NCBI GenBank assembly: GCA_023420415.1
Contig: JAEZWF010000050.1
Location: 1-64,000, forward strand
From: Actinomycetes bacterium
GTDB lineage: Bacteria > Actinomycetota > Actinomycetes > Actinomycetales > Dermatophilaceae
Length of the DNA stretch: 64,000 bases
Reading direction: 5' to 3'
Below, one piece after another: positions 41,299 to 50,044 of this stretch (positions within the stretch are counted from its first letter, which is position 1; every line of letters starts with the position of its first letter). The position numbers and the translations under genes are program-made. Below the pieces are notes generated by a model. The model saw only the letters and a list, made by a program, of their open reading frames with translations. It was not told where the DNA came from and made no database searches.

Positions 41299-42129
41299 GT
41301 GAGTGGTTTCGGCGTGCCGTCCCGGAAGCGGACGAACAGGATCGTGGCGCTCCTCGAGATCCTCGACGAGCGCGGTCACCTGCCCCTGTCGAGCCTGGCC
41401 ACCTCGCTCAACGCGTCCGAGGCCACCATCCGCCGTGACGTCGCGCTGCTCGCCGCGCAAGGGCTGGTGGAGCGCACCCACGGCGCGGTCCGGGCCGTCC
41501 ACGGCGACCTCGAGGTGCCCGTCGCGCTGCGCGACGCCCGCAACCGTGACACCAAGGCCCGCATCGCGGGAGTCGCCGCCACGCTCGTGCCGGCCGGACG
41601 GCATACCGTCGGGCTCACCGGAGGCACCACGACCGGTGAGGTGGTGCACGCACTGGCGTCCCGCACCGACCTCACGATCATCACCAACTCGCTCAGCATC
41701 GGCCTGCGCGCGGCCGAGCACGGCCGGGCCCGGGTGCTCATCGGCGGCGGCATGCTGCGCAGCAACTCCCTCGAGCTCGTGGGCCAGCTCGCCGAGGCCA
41801 CGCTGCGCACCGTCGACATCGACACGGCCGTGGTCGGCGCGGACGGCATCAGCGCCCACGGCGGCCTCACCACGCACGACGAGACGGAGGCGCGGATCAA
41901 CCACACCCTGATCGAGCGCGCGGCCCGCGTCATCGCGGTCGTCGACTCGTCCAAGACCGGACGCGTCACCCGAGCGCGGATGGCCGACCTCGCCGAGATC
42001 GACGTACTCGTCACCGACTCGGGTTGCCCCGACCGGGCGCTCGAACAGTTCCGCAGTGCCGGCGTCGAGCTGCACGTCGTGCCGCCGTCCCGGACCGGAC
42101 CGCGTGGTGCGCGGCCCGGCCCGGGATGA
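41299..42129 (+). CDS. DeoR/GlpR-family transcriptional regulator
   Basis: 276 residues from GTG 41299. The DeoR helix-turn-helix (about 10-65) reads R-T-N-R-I-V-A-L-L-E-I-L-D-E-R-G-H-L-P-L-S-S-L-A ... S-E-A-T-I-R-R-D-V-A-L-L. The sugar-phosphate-sensing domain shows G-L-T-G-G-T-T-T, I-I-T-N-S-L, I-G-G-G, V-G-A-D-G-I and V-V-D-S-S-K-T-G-R, the standard DeoR effector-site motifs. A CAGGAT box 7 bases before the GTG suggests a leaderless start. It converges on the GH101 gene (9-base gap); control of that gene is possible but not shown. Confidence 0.9.
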   Translation: MSGFGVPSRKRTNRIVALLEILDERGHLPLSSLATSLNASEATIRRDVALLAAQGLVERTHGAVRAVHGDLEVPVALRDARNRDTKARIAGVAATLVPAGRHTVGLTGGTTTGEVVHALASRTDLTIITNSLSIGLRAAEHGRARVLIGGGMLRSNSLELVGQLAEATLRTVDIDTAVVGADGISAHGGLTTHDETEARINHTLIERAARVIAVVDSSKTGRVTRARMADLAEIDVLVTDSGCPDRALEQFRSAGVELHVVPPSRTGPRGARPGPG

Positions 42130-42138
42130 GCGCGACCC

Positions 42139-45100
42139 TCAGCTGCAGACTCCTCCCAGCCGCAGCTCGGCGGCGCCGCCGAACGCCGCGCCGTTCATCG
42201 ACGACGTGCCGACAAGCTTGACGTAGGTGCCGCTCTTGGCCGGGAAGCGCACGACCTGCGGCGTGAGGACATCGGCGAAATCGCCTGTGACGACTGGGTT
42301 TCCCCAGTTCCGGCCGTCGGTCGACACGAACACCTGGTAGCCCTTGATCCGGCCGTTGGCGGCGTCCTGGCGGGCGGTGTACTCGAACTCGCTCAGCTGG
42401 CAGCTGGCGACGCCAGCCTTGGCGACCTGGAGCGTGATGTCGTGCGGGTACTGCGCCTCCGTGGGGTCCCACTGGGTGTGCCAGTAGGTCGTCACGTCGC
42501 CGTCGACGGCCGCGGTGGCCACCCCGCTGCCCTCCGGCTCACCCTGCGCCTGTTGCGAGGAGAAGCCGGAGACGCGCAGGTCGCTGCCGCCGATGGGGTT
42601 GGCGAGCGGGCGGTTGGCCGGGTCGAACCGGTAGGTCGCACTGCCCGACCCGGTCTGGCCGCGAAGCCTCCAGGTGGCGTCGAAGGTCAGCTCACCGGCT
42701 GGCGCGTCCTCGGGGACCAGCACTCGCCAGGTGACGGTCGAGGGTCGCCCCTTCTTGCCCTGGCTCTGGTCGGTGCCACCCACCCGAGTGATCTTCCACC
42801 CTGCGGGGCCGGTGAGGGCGTGGGTGATCCTGGTGGCGGTGCCGCGGGGCACGGTGACCTTGGTGGTCACGTCGAGGGCGATGTAGCCCTGCGGCGAGCT
42901 GTCGGCCGCCGTCACGTCGATGGACGCGACCGGCCGGGCACCGAGGTCGACCAGCCGGACGTTGTCGATCACCAGGTTGCCCTGGATGTTGCCACCCGAC
43001 TTGGTGATGCCGACGAACGTCGGTGTCGCGTCGAGGGTGGAGAACTCGAGGCTGAACTCCTTGGTGCCACTGCCCACCTGGTCGCCGAGGCGCCAGCCCT
43101 TGCCGCGGGCCTGCGCCAGCGGGATGGTGCGCTCGATGTTCTCCTTCCAGGCGGCACCGTTCGGGGTGTCCCTGCCCAGGACCACGGAGTAGTCGCCGTC
43201 GTAGGCGGCCTGGTAGTCGAAGGTCATGCGGTAGCTGTGCCCGACCTGCGTCGGCAGCGATGCCGCGGTGGTGCGCAGGATCAGTCCGCCGTTCTCCTGG
43301 TTGGACATCAGCGACCAGTCACCGTCGAGGGCGTTGTCGAGGTACTTCTGGCCCTCGGTGGCGGTGGTGGCGCTGTTGGAGGTGAGGCCGTACCAGCCCG
43401 ACTGCGAGTAGGGCTCGTGCCGCTTGGCCAGCTGGGTGCGCGCGTCACCACCGGCGTTGGCGGTGCCCGTGACGAACGGCCAGTAACCGGTGTCGACGTC
43501 CTCGAAGTCCTCGAACATCACCGTGTCGGCCACGGCACCGGTCTTCGCGGGCACCTGCCACGGCACGACCCGCAGGTCGTCGACCCGCACCTTCGCGGCA
43601 CCGGCCTCGGCGCGGATGGACAGGTTGACCGGCCCGCCCCGGGTGCTGAACTTCACCGGCACCCGCTGGAAGTACGTGCCGAGGAGCTCATCGGAGGCGG
43701 TGGAGTTGCGGGCGGACGACGAGGTGATCGTCGTGGCCACCCGGCCCTTTGTGCCCTGCTGGTAGCCGACCGCACGGGCGTCGCCCGTCGCCTGGACGGA
43801 GACCGTGCGGGTCTTGCCCGGCTCGACCTCCACCCACGCCCAGAGGCTGTAGGTGCCGGCCGGCAGCCGCAGCTGCTGCCCGATGGAGGACGCCTTCGCG
43901 CCCAGCACGGCCTGCGGGTTGCCGCGGTCGTTCTTGACGACCGACACACTGCCCGAGGTCTTGTAGGCGTCCAGGGTCTCGGAGAAGAAGCCGGGGTCCT
44001 CGATGCCACTCCCCTGTCCCCAGTTCGGGGCGTTGGCCGCCGGGACGGCGGACGCCGGATAGAGCACGTATGCCGTGCCCTCGGCCGTGGCGGGGAGGTT
44101 CACCCTGCCGCCGCTGACGGGGACGTCGGCGACCTTGACGCGACCGGTGTCGGTGAGCTTGTAGAGGGCGAGGGACTGCTGGCCCTGCCAGGCGTCGGTC
44201 AGCTCCCAAGTGGCTGCGGCGCCGCCGGGGTTCCAGTAGTAGAGGCGGTCCTTGCCGCCGTCCTTCCACGGCAGCAGGTAGCTGCCCTGGTCGTAGACCG
44301 TCGCACCGTCGTAGGTGATGGTGCGGTTGGTGGGCACGGTGCGGCCGTCGATGCTCTCCAGCGGTGAGGTGACGACGGTGCCGTTCTCGAACGTGATGCG
44401 CTTGTCCTCCCAGCGCATGATGTCCGAACGCTGGAGGAACTTGGTGGGCAGGTTGCGCTCCCACACGTTCTTGATGAACGCGTTGTAGTCGTTGTGGCCG
44501 GTCCAGCCCTCGAACTCGACGGCGTTGGGGTTGCCGAGCTTGGGCTCGGGGTTCCACGTGTCGCGGTAGGAGTTCTGGACGAACCGCGCGAGCTGGGAGT
44601 TGATGCCCTTGTTGGTGCTGCCGCCGTAGTTCTCGTCGTTGGCCCAGTGCGACCACGTGTTGGCCTGCGGCAGCGAGTAGGACCACTCCGAGCTGACCCG
44701 CCAGCCCTGCTTCAGCACCTCGTTCGCGAACCGGTTCCCCTCCCAGCCGCGCGGGTAGTAGACGTCCCAGTAGAGCCAGTTGAGGTTCGAGTCGGCCGGG
44801 AAGTCCTTGCGCAGCTCGGCGAGACGCTCGAAGACGTTGCCGGTGGCGAGGTCCTTCTGGTTGTTCATGTAGTACGCCTGGTTCATCCAGCCCCAGGCCT
44901 TGCGCGGCGGCATGTACAGCAGCTCGTCGCTGAACGCGTTCGCCTCCGAGTAGGACTCGGTCGCGTTGACGTGGACGCCGAAGGTCGCGTTCCAGTTCTT
45001 GCCCTCGCTGACGAGGGTCTTGAGGTCCTTCAGGCCACCGGCGCGCTGGTTGTAGTTGTCGCCATAGTCACCCTGGGCCGAGTCGTGCCCCTCGGCCTGG

Positions 45101-46203
45101 TAGCCCTTGAGCAGGGCCTGCTGGCCGAGGTTGTCGGTGGCCAGGGAGATGCGCTTGGTGTCGTCGAGGGTGCGCAGGAACGGGTGGGTCGCCTGCGACA
45201 CGATGTTGAACGGGATGCGGGGGATGACGTAGTTCTTGACGTCGTCCTGCCCGATGAAGGGCGTGAGGATGTCGCGGGTCGCGATGGCGCCGTCCTGCCA
45301 GCTGACCGCACCGTCGGTGTTGGCGTCGCCGGTGATCTTGACGGTGATCCGCGGGTCCGGGTCGACGCCGATGCCCGAGCCGTCGTCGTAGGTCGCGATG
45401 GCCTGTCCGCGGTAGGTCCACTCGGCGGCGGCGACGCTGCCGACGCGCACCCCGTCGACGGTGTGGACGCGGTGCGCGAAGCGGTTGGCGTTCGCGCCGA
45501 TTCCGGTCGTGGTGTTGTCACCGATCGCGTTGGTCTCGAACCCCGCCGCCAGCCCGGAGTCGTTGGCCGTGACCATCCAGTCCTTGCCGGACTGTTCCTC
45601 GGCACCGGCCACGGTGATGAGCTTGTCGCCCGGCTTGCCGCGGTCGACGCTGAGCGTGGTGGCCATGATCTGCGACTTCGGGTCCGCTGCGCTGACCGAC
45701 ACCAGGTCGAGGTCGGGGATGGCGATGCGGTTGAGCCGGCGCTGCGGGTCGGTGATCTTGGTCAGCGCATAGGTCACGGCGCCGTCCTTGACCGAGATGA
45801 CGGCGGTGAGGGAGGCACCCGGGAGGTTGTCGAACGTGACCGGGTAGCTCACCGAGTCGGCGGACGTCGTCGGCGTCCCGACCGAGACGGGCTGGGCGAC
45901 GCCGTCGACGGTGATCGAGGTGAGCGCCCCGCCGTAGCGCCCGGCGAGCTGCTTGCCGCCGAGGCGGTAGTCCACCACCTGGGGGAAGTCCGGGTGCGTG
46001 CGAACCGTCAGGGTGCCGTCAGTGATCGTCAGCGCCCCATCCGGGACGGTGACCGCGAGCGGGTCGACGCTGGCCGCAGCCTGTGCGCCACCGCCCGGCA
46101 CGGCCCGCGGCACGGGAGCGGCGGCCGCCCCGGTTGCCATCGCCGAGATGAGGAGGGCTCCCGAGAGCCCGACTGCCAGCACACCTGTGTGCGTGCGTCC
46201 CAC
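42139..46203 (-). CDS. secreted endo-alpha-N-acetylgalactosaminidase-like glycosidase (GH101) with C-terminal CBM32
   Basis: 1354 residues. An N-terminal signal peptide ends about residue 28 (A-M-A-T-G-A-A-A-A). The catalytic barrel contains L-N-W-L-Y-W-D-V-Y-Y-P (putative nucleophile Asp) and V-S-S-E-W-S-Y-S-L-P-Q-A-N-T-W-S-H-W-A-N-D-E (putative acid/base Glu), the GH101 pattern. Galactose-binding-like modules follow, and the last 150 residues are an F5/8-type (CBM32) module. GH101 enzymes release Gal-beta-1,3-GalNAc from mucin-type O-glycoproteins. GGAGGTAGG precedes the GTG. No transporter for the disaccharide is in view. Confidence 0.88.
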   Translation of the reverse strand: MGRTHTGVLAVGLSGALLISAMATGAAAAPVPRAVPGGGAQAAASVDPLAVTVPDGALTITDGTLTVRTHPDFPQVVDYRLGGKQLAGRYGGALTSITVDGVAQPVSVGTPTTSADSVSYPVTFDNLPGASLTAVISVKDGAVTYALTKITDPQRRLNRIAIPDLDLVSVSAADPKSQIMATTLSVDRGKPGDKLITVAGAEEQSGKDWMVTANDSGLAAGFETNAIGDNTTTGIGANANRFAHRVHTVDGVRVGSVAAAEWTYRGQAIATYDDGSGIGVDPDPRITVKITGDANTDGAVSWQDGAIATRDILTPFIGQDDVKNYVIPRIPFNIVSQATHPFLRTLDDTKRISLATDNLGQQALLKGYQAEGHDSAQGDYGDNYNQRAGGLKDLKTLVSEGKNWNATFGVHVNATESYSEANAFSDELLYMPPRKAWGWMNQAYYMNNQKDLATGNVFERLAELRKDFPADSNLNWLYWDVYYPRGWEGNRFANEVLKQGWRVSSEWSYSLPQANTWSHWANDENYGGSTNKGINSQLARFVQNSYRDTWNPEPKLGNPNAVEFEGWTGHNDYNAFIKNVWERNLPTKFLQRSDIMRWEDKRITFENGTVVTSPLESIDGRTVPTNRTITYDGATVYDQGSYLLPWKDGGKDRLYYWNPGGAAATWELTDAWQGQQSLALYKLTDTGRVKVADVPVSGGRVNLPATAEGTAYVLYPASAVPAANAPNWGQGSGIEDPGFFSETLDAYKTSGSVSVVKNDRGNPQAVLGAKASSIGQQLRLPAGTYSLWAWVEVEPGKTRTVSVQATGDARAVGYQQGTKGRVATTITSSSARNSTASDELLGTYFQRVPVKFSTRGGPVNLSIRAEAGAAKVRVDDLRVVPWQVPAKTGAVADTVMFEDFEDVDTGYWPFVTGTANAGGDARTQLAKRHEPYSQSGWYGLTSNSATTATEGQKYLDNALDGDWSLMSNQENGGLILRTTAASLPTQVGHSYRMTFDYQAAYDGDYSVVLGRDTPNGAAWKENIERTIPLAQARGKGWRLGDQVGSGTKEFSLEFSTLDATPTFVGITKSGGNIQGNLVIDNVRLVDLGARPVASIDVTAADSSPQGYIALDVTTKVTVPRGTATRITHALTGPAGWKITRVGGTDQSQGKKGRPSTVTWRVLVPEDAPAGELTFDATWRLRGQTGSGSATYRFDPANRPLANPIGGSDLRVSGFSSQQAQGEPEGSGVATAAVDGDVTTYWHTQWDPTEAQYPHDITLQVAKAGVASCQLSEFEYTARQDAANGRIKGYQVFVSTDGRNWGNPVVTGDFADVLTPQVVRFPAKSGTYVKLVGTSSMNGAAFGGAAELRLGGVCS

Positions 46204-46335
46204 GACCTACCTCCAAGGGGGGATGAGGCGAGCACCGTTGCTCTGTCGGCACCGTAGGAGCAGGCGGGGCGAATGGTCGAGAAAGTGACGAATCGGATTG
46301 CGCGTTTTGACGCCGGCGCGACGGCACGGGCCCAG

Positions 46336-47145
46336 CTACGCCGACGGCGACCCCGGCGCGTCGACCGCCCCGCCGTAGCGACGGTCGCGGGCGGCATACG
46401 TCTCGATCGCCCGCCACAGGTCGAGGCGCGAGTAGTCCGGCCACAACGTGTCCTGGAAGACCATCTCGGCGTAGGCGCTCTGCCACAGCAGGAAGTTGCT
46501 CGTGCGCTGCTCCCCCGAGCTGCGGACGAAGAGGTCGACGTCAGGCATGTCCGGCTCGGGCAGGTAGCGGGCGATGGTGCGCTCGTCGATCGAGCCGGGC
46601 TTGAGCTTGCCGCGCTGCACCTGCTCGGCGATGCGCTGCACGGCGTCACCGATCTCGGCGCGCCCGCCGTAGTTGACGCAGAAGTACAGCGTCAGCCCGG
46701 TGTTGCCCTGCGTGAGCTCCTGGGCGACCTCGAGCTCCTTGATGACCGAGCCCCAGAGGCGTGGCCGCCGCCCGACCCAGCGCATCCGCACGCCCCACTC
46801 GTGCAGCTGGTCGCGCCGGCGCCGGATCACGTCGCGGTTGAACCCCATGAGGAAGCGCACCTCCTCCGGCGACCGCTTCCAGTTCTCGGTCGAGAAGGCG
46901 TATGCCGACAGGTGACCGACTCCCATCTCGATGGCGCCCGCGACGACGTCGAGCAGCGCCGCCTCCCCGGCCTCGTGCCCCTTGGTGCGCGGCAGGCCGC
47001 GCTGGTTGGCCCAGCGTCCGTTGCCGTCCATCACCATGGCGACGTGGTCCGGCACCAGCTCGCGCGGGATCGCCGGGGGGCGTGCCCCGCTGGGGTGCGC
47101 AAAGGGCTTGGCGTATGCCGCGTGGTCACCTCTCACGCGCGCCAT
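46336..47145 (-). CDS. uppS: isoprenyl (undecaprenyl/decaprenyl) diphosphate synthase
   Basis: 269 residues. cis-Prenyltransferase signatures: H-V-A-M-V-M-D-G-N-G-R-W-A (catalytic Asp about 40), G-H-E-A-G, Y-A-F-S-T-E-N-W-K-R and, near the end, D-L-F-V-R-S-S-G-E-Q-R-T-S-N-F-L-L-W-Q-S-A-Y-A-E. It makes the lipid carrier for cell-wall precursors. It follows recO in the backbone, with the SRPBCC gene inserted on the other strand. Confidence 0.94.
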   Translation of the reverse strand: MARVRGDHAAYAKPFAHPSGARPPAIPRELVPDHVAMVMDGNGRWANQRGLPRTKGHEAGEAALLDVVAGAIEMGVGHLSAYAFSTENWKRSPEEVRFLMGFNRDVIRRRRDQLHEWGVRMRWVGRRPRLWGSVIKELEVAQELTQGNTGLTLYFCVNYGGRAEIGDAVQRIAEQVQRGKLKPGSIDERTIARYLPEPDMPDVDLFVRSSGEQRTSNFLLWQSAYAEMVFQDTLWPDYSRLDLWRAIETYAARDRRYGGAVDAPGSPSA

Positions 47146-47185
47146 TGTGTCGCGTCGTGGGCGGGGCGGGCGAAGGGCACCCGGC

Positions 47186-47191
47186 TAGGCT
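47186..47191 (+). promoter_or_regulatory. -10 box of leaderless SRPBCC gene
   Basis: TAGGCT, 6 bases before ATG 47198. Confidence 0.45.
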
Positions 47192-47197
47192 CGCTGG

Positions 47198-47683
47198 ATG
47201 CCGCAGGTCAGCGAACAGGTGTGGGTGCCGGTGCCGCCGGACGTCGCGTTCGCCGTGTCGCAGACCACCGGTGACCTCCGGCTCAGCTGGGACCCCTTCA
47301 TCCGGCGGCAGTACTTCCTCCACGGTGCCACCGCTCCGGCGAAGGGAGTGCGGACGCGGACGTTCGCCCGGCTCGGGCCGGCCATGACGAGCGAGTACGT
47401 GTCGTACCAGCCACCCACCAACGTCGGGATGACCATGGTGGAGGGCCCGTGGTTCTTCGACCAGTTCGGTGGTGGGTGGCGGTTCCGGACGCAGGAACGC
47501 GACGGTCAGCCGGGCACGCTCGCGACCTGGAAGTACACGTTCTCGGTACGTCCTGCGTGGCTGCGTCTCGTGGGCCATCCGGTCGGCACCTGGCTGCTCG
47601 GCCGGGAGATCCGTCGCCGCATCGCGGCGTTCGCCCGCGCGTGCGAGCGCGAGGACGTCCTGCGCGCGGTGCGAGCGGGCTGA
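47198..47683 (+). CDS. SRPBCC (START-like) family protein
   Basis: 161 residues, soluble. The N-terminus Q-V-S-E-Q-V-W-V-P-V-P-P-D-V-A-F-A-V is the first strand of a polyketide-cyclase/START-like fold, followed by W-D-P-F, G-G-G-W-R-F-R-T-Q and a long C-terminal helix R-E-I-R-R-R-I-A-A-F-A-R-A. Such proteins bind small hydrophobic ligands; none can be named. It is convergent with recO (9-base gap). Confidence 0.8.
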   Translation: MPQVSEQVWVPVPPDVAFAVSQTTGDLRLSWDPFIRRQYFLHGATAPAKGVRTRTFARLGPAMTSEYVSYQPPTNVGMTMVEGPWFFDQFGGGWRFRTQERDGQPGTLATWKYTFSVRPAWLRLVGHPVGTWLLGREIRRRIAAFARACEREDVLRAVRAG

Positions 47684-47692
47684 CCGGGCTCG

Positions 47693-48424
47693 TCAGCCGG
47701 TGCGGTCGACGAGGCGCAGCGAGCGGATGCCGCGCTCGAGGTGCCACTGGAGGAACGCGGTCGCCAGTCCGCTCGCCTCGCGGCGGTGGCGCGGGTCGGA
47801 GGCGTCGGCGATGACCCAGTCCCCGGCGAGCAACGCCGCCAGCAGGCCGAGCGTCTCCGGCGCCGGCGCGGCCGAGCCGGGCGGACGGCATACGGGGCAG
47901 ACGGTGCCGCCCGAGGCGAGGTTGAAGGCGCGATGCGGACCGGGCGCGCCACACCGGGCGCAGTCGTGGAAGCTCGGCGCCCAGCCCGCGATTGCGAGCG
48001 CGCGCAGGAGGTAGGCGTCGAGGACCAGCCCCGGGTCGTGGACCCCGTCGGACATCGAGCGGAGCGCACCGGCGAGCAGGAGGTACTGCTGCACGGTCAC
48101 CTCGCGCTCCTCGGTGAGGCGGTCGGCGATCTCGAGCATCGCGGTGGCGGCGGTCCACGTCGTGTAGTCGCGGGCGAGGGTGTGGCCCCACGCGTCGAGG
48201 CACTCGGCCTGGGTCACCGTGTCGAGCGAACGCCCCTCGTAGCACTGGACATCCACGTGCATGCCGGGCTCGAGCCTGGCCCCGAACCGGCTCTTGGTGC
48301 GGCGCACGCCCTTGCCGACGACGCGCACCTTGCCGAGCCCCCTGGTCAGGAGCGTGACGATGCGGTCCGCCTCACCCAGCTTCTGGGTGCGCAGGACGAT
48401 GCCTTCGTCGCGGTAGAGGGGCAC
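47693..48424 (-). CDS. recO: DNA repair protein RecO
   Basis: 243 residues from GTG 48424. The N-terminal OB fold reads V-P-L-Y-R-D-E-G-I-V-L-R-T-Q-K-L-G-E-A-D-R-I-V-T-L-L-T, the classic RecO start. The zinc site is C-A-R-C-G and C-P-V-C-R. RecO loads RecA on SSB-covered DNA with RecR. A leaderless promoter precedes it; the longer frame up to 48748 runs antisense to the thiM region. Confidence 0.93.
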   Translation of the reverse strand: MPLYRDEGIVLRTQKLGEADRIVTLLTRGLGKVRVVGKGVRRTKSRFGARLEPGMHVDVQCYEGRSLDTVTQAECLDAWGHTLARDYTTWTAATAMLEIADRLTEEREVTVQQYLLLAGALRSMSDGVHDPGLVLDAYLLRALAIAGWAPSFHDCARCGAPGPHRAFNLASGGTVCPVCRPPGSAAPAPETLGLLAALLAGDWVIADASDPRHRREASGLATAFLQWHLERGIRSLRLVDRTG

Positions 48425-48430
48425 CGGTCC

Positions 48431-48436
48431 ATTGTC
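48431..48436 (-). promoter_or_regulatory. -10 box of leaderless recO
   Basis: On the minus strand GACAAT lies 6 bases before GTG 48424. Confidence 0.45.
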
Positions 48437-48471
48437 GCAAGACCTGGCTCGTTTGCCCGTATGCCGTGCCG

Positions 48472-48563
48472 TAGGGTCGGAACTGACGCGGGGTGCCGTG
48501 CGACGCACGGCTGAGATCACACCCGTCGAACCTGATCTAGCTAGAACTAGCGAAGGGACGTCA
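48472..48563 (+). promoter_or_regulatory. TPP riboswitch and promoter of the thiM operon
   Basis: The conserved THI-box blocks occur in order: GGGGTGCC (48490-48497), GCTGAGAT (48510-48517), GAACCTGATC (48528-48537) and GAACTAGCGAAGGGA (48544-48558). Stem P1 is TGACG (48484-48488) with CGTCA (48559-48563), ending 3 bases before the thiM ATG, so the AGGGA ribosome-binding site is inside the aptamer. A TAGGGT -10 box (48472-48477) puts the transcription start at P1. TPP should block translation initiation directly. Confidence 0.93.
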
Positions 48564-48566
48564 CCG

Positions 48567-49391
48567 ATGACGCCATCGACCACACCCAGTTCGGCCGACA
48601 CCACCGTCACCGCCGAGCAGCTGGCCACCACGCTCGAGGCGCTGCGCAGCGCCACCCCGCTCGTGCAGTGCATCACCAACACGGTCGTGCAGAACTGGAC
48701 CGCCAACGTGCTGCTCGCCGCTGGTGCCGCCCCCGCCATGGTCGACAACCCCTACGAGGCGGGCGACTTCGCGCGGGTCGCGAGCGGCGTGCTGGTCAAC
48801 CTGGGCACGCCCCAGGACGACACGGTCGCGGCCATGCGAGTGGCGGTGGCGGCCGCCAACGATGCGGGCACACCGTGGGTCCTGGACCCGGTGGCCGCGG
48901 GCGGGCTCGCGTGGCGCACCGACCTGGCCCATGAGCTCGTCGCCCTTGGCCCGACGGTGGTGCGCGGCAACCCCAGCGAGGTGCTCGCCCTCGTCGGTGG
49001 CGCCGGTGGACGCGGTGTCGACAGCACCGACGCGCCCGAGGCCGCGGTGGACGCGGCCCGCGGCCTCACCGACCGCGTCCGGGTCGTCGCCATCAGCGGC
49101 GAGGTCGACCACCTCCTCGACGCCACGCGTCTCCTGCGCCTCACCAACGGCCACACCTGGCTGACGAAGGTGACCGGGGTCGGCTGCGCACTGGGCGCCC
49201 TGATGGCCGCGTATGCCGCATGCACGGACGACCCGCTGCTCGCCGCGGGTGCCGCGACGGCCCACCTCACGGTGGCCGCCGACGAGGCCGCTGCCCGTGC
49301 GGAGGGTCCGGGCAGCTTCGCCGTGCGTCTGCTCGATGCTCTCGAGCTCCTGACTCCTGACCAGCTCGCCTCCCGCGTGCGCGTCTCGTGA
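48567..49391 (+). CDS. thiM: hydroxyethylthiazole kinase
   Basis: 274 residues. Phosphorylates the thiazole alcohol THZ in salvage. Signatures: P-L-V-Q-C-I-T-N-T-V-V-Q-N (about 32-44), P-W-V-L-D-P-V-A-A-G, V-R-G-N-P-S-E-V-L and K-V-T-G-V-G-C-A-L-G-A, the last with the catalytic Cys. The start at 48567 lies directly after the TPP riboswitch. It overlaps thiE by GTGA. Confidence 0.94.
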   Translation: MTPSTTPSSADTTVTAEQLATTLEALRSATPLVQCITNTVVQNWTANVLLAAGAAPAMVDNPYEAGDFARVASGVLVNLGTPQDDTVAAMRVAVAAANDAGTPWVLDPVAAGGLAWRTDLAHELVALGPTVVRGNPSEVLALVGGAGGRGVDSTDAPEAAVDAARGLTDRVRVVAISGEVDHLLDATRLLRLTNGHTWLTKVTGVGCALGALMAAYAACTDDPLLAAGAATAHLTVAADEAAARAEGPGSFAVRLLDALELLTPDQLASRVRVS

Positions 49392-50044
49392 GATCACCCG
49401 TGCGACCTCCGCTGGACCTCACCCTCTACCTCGTCACCGACACTGCCCTGTGTGGCGGCCCGGCCGGGGTGGTCACGACGGTCGAGGCCGCGGTGCGCGG
49501 CGGGGTCACGTGCGTTCAGCTGCGCGACCCGGCGGCGTCGGACGACGACCTCGTCGACCTCGGACGGCGACTCGTGAGATCCCTTGCGCCACACGGCATA
49601 CCGCTCATCGTCAACGACCGACCGCACCTGGTCGCACCGATCGGCGCCCAGGGCGCCCACCTGGGTCAGAGCGACGGCGACGTGGCCGCAGCGCGAGCCA
49701 CGATCGGACCCGATGCCCTCCTCGGCCTGTCCGTGCAGACGCCGCAGATGGTGGAGGCCGCACGACCGATGGGTGACGCGATCGACTACCTCGGGGTGGG
49801 TCCGGTCTGGGCGACGCCGAGCAAACCGGACCACGCACCGCCCGGCGGTGTGCGCACGGCCTTCGAGATCGCCTCGTCAAGTCCGTGGCCGTGCGTCCTC
49901 ATCGGCGGCATCCACCCGCCCCTGGTCCACCGGCTCGTGGGCACGGGCGCCGCCGGCATCGCCGTCATCAGCGCCATCTGCGGCACGCAGGACCCCGAGG
50001 CCGCCGCCACGCAGCTGCGCGCCGCCTGGGAGGCACCGGTATGA
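49388..50044 (+). CDS. thiE: thiamine-phosphate synthase
   Basis: 218 residues. Joins HMP-PP and THZ-P to thiamine phosphate. TIM-barrel motifs: L-Y-L-V-T-D, G-G-V-T-C-V-Q-L-R-D-P, L-I-V-N-D-R-P (phosphate/Mg side), G-A-H-L-G-Q-S-D-G-D and D-Y-L-G-V-G-P-V-W-A-T-P-S-K. GTG 49388 overlaps the thiM stop. The expected Q-L-R-x-K is Q-L-R-D-P here, a substitution at the usual Lys after Arg. Confidence 0.92.
   Translation: MRSPVRPPLDLTLYLVTDTALCGGPAGVVTTVEAAVRGGVTCVQLRDPAASDDDLVDLGRRLVRSLAPHGIPLIVNDRPHLVAPIGAQGAHLGQSDGDVAAARATIGPDALLGLSVQTPQMVEAARPMGDAIDYLGVGPVWATPSKPDHAPPGGVRTAFEIASSSPWPCVLIGGIHPPLVHRLVGTGAAGIAVISAICGTQDPEAAATQLRAAWEAPV

Noticed and set aside
44494..46257. 587-codon frame opposite the GH101 gene
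   Set aside because: Val/Gly/Arg/Asp repetitive shadow; no start context.
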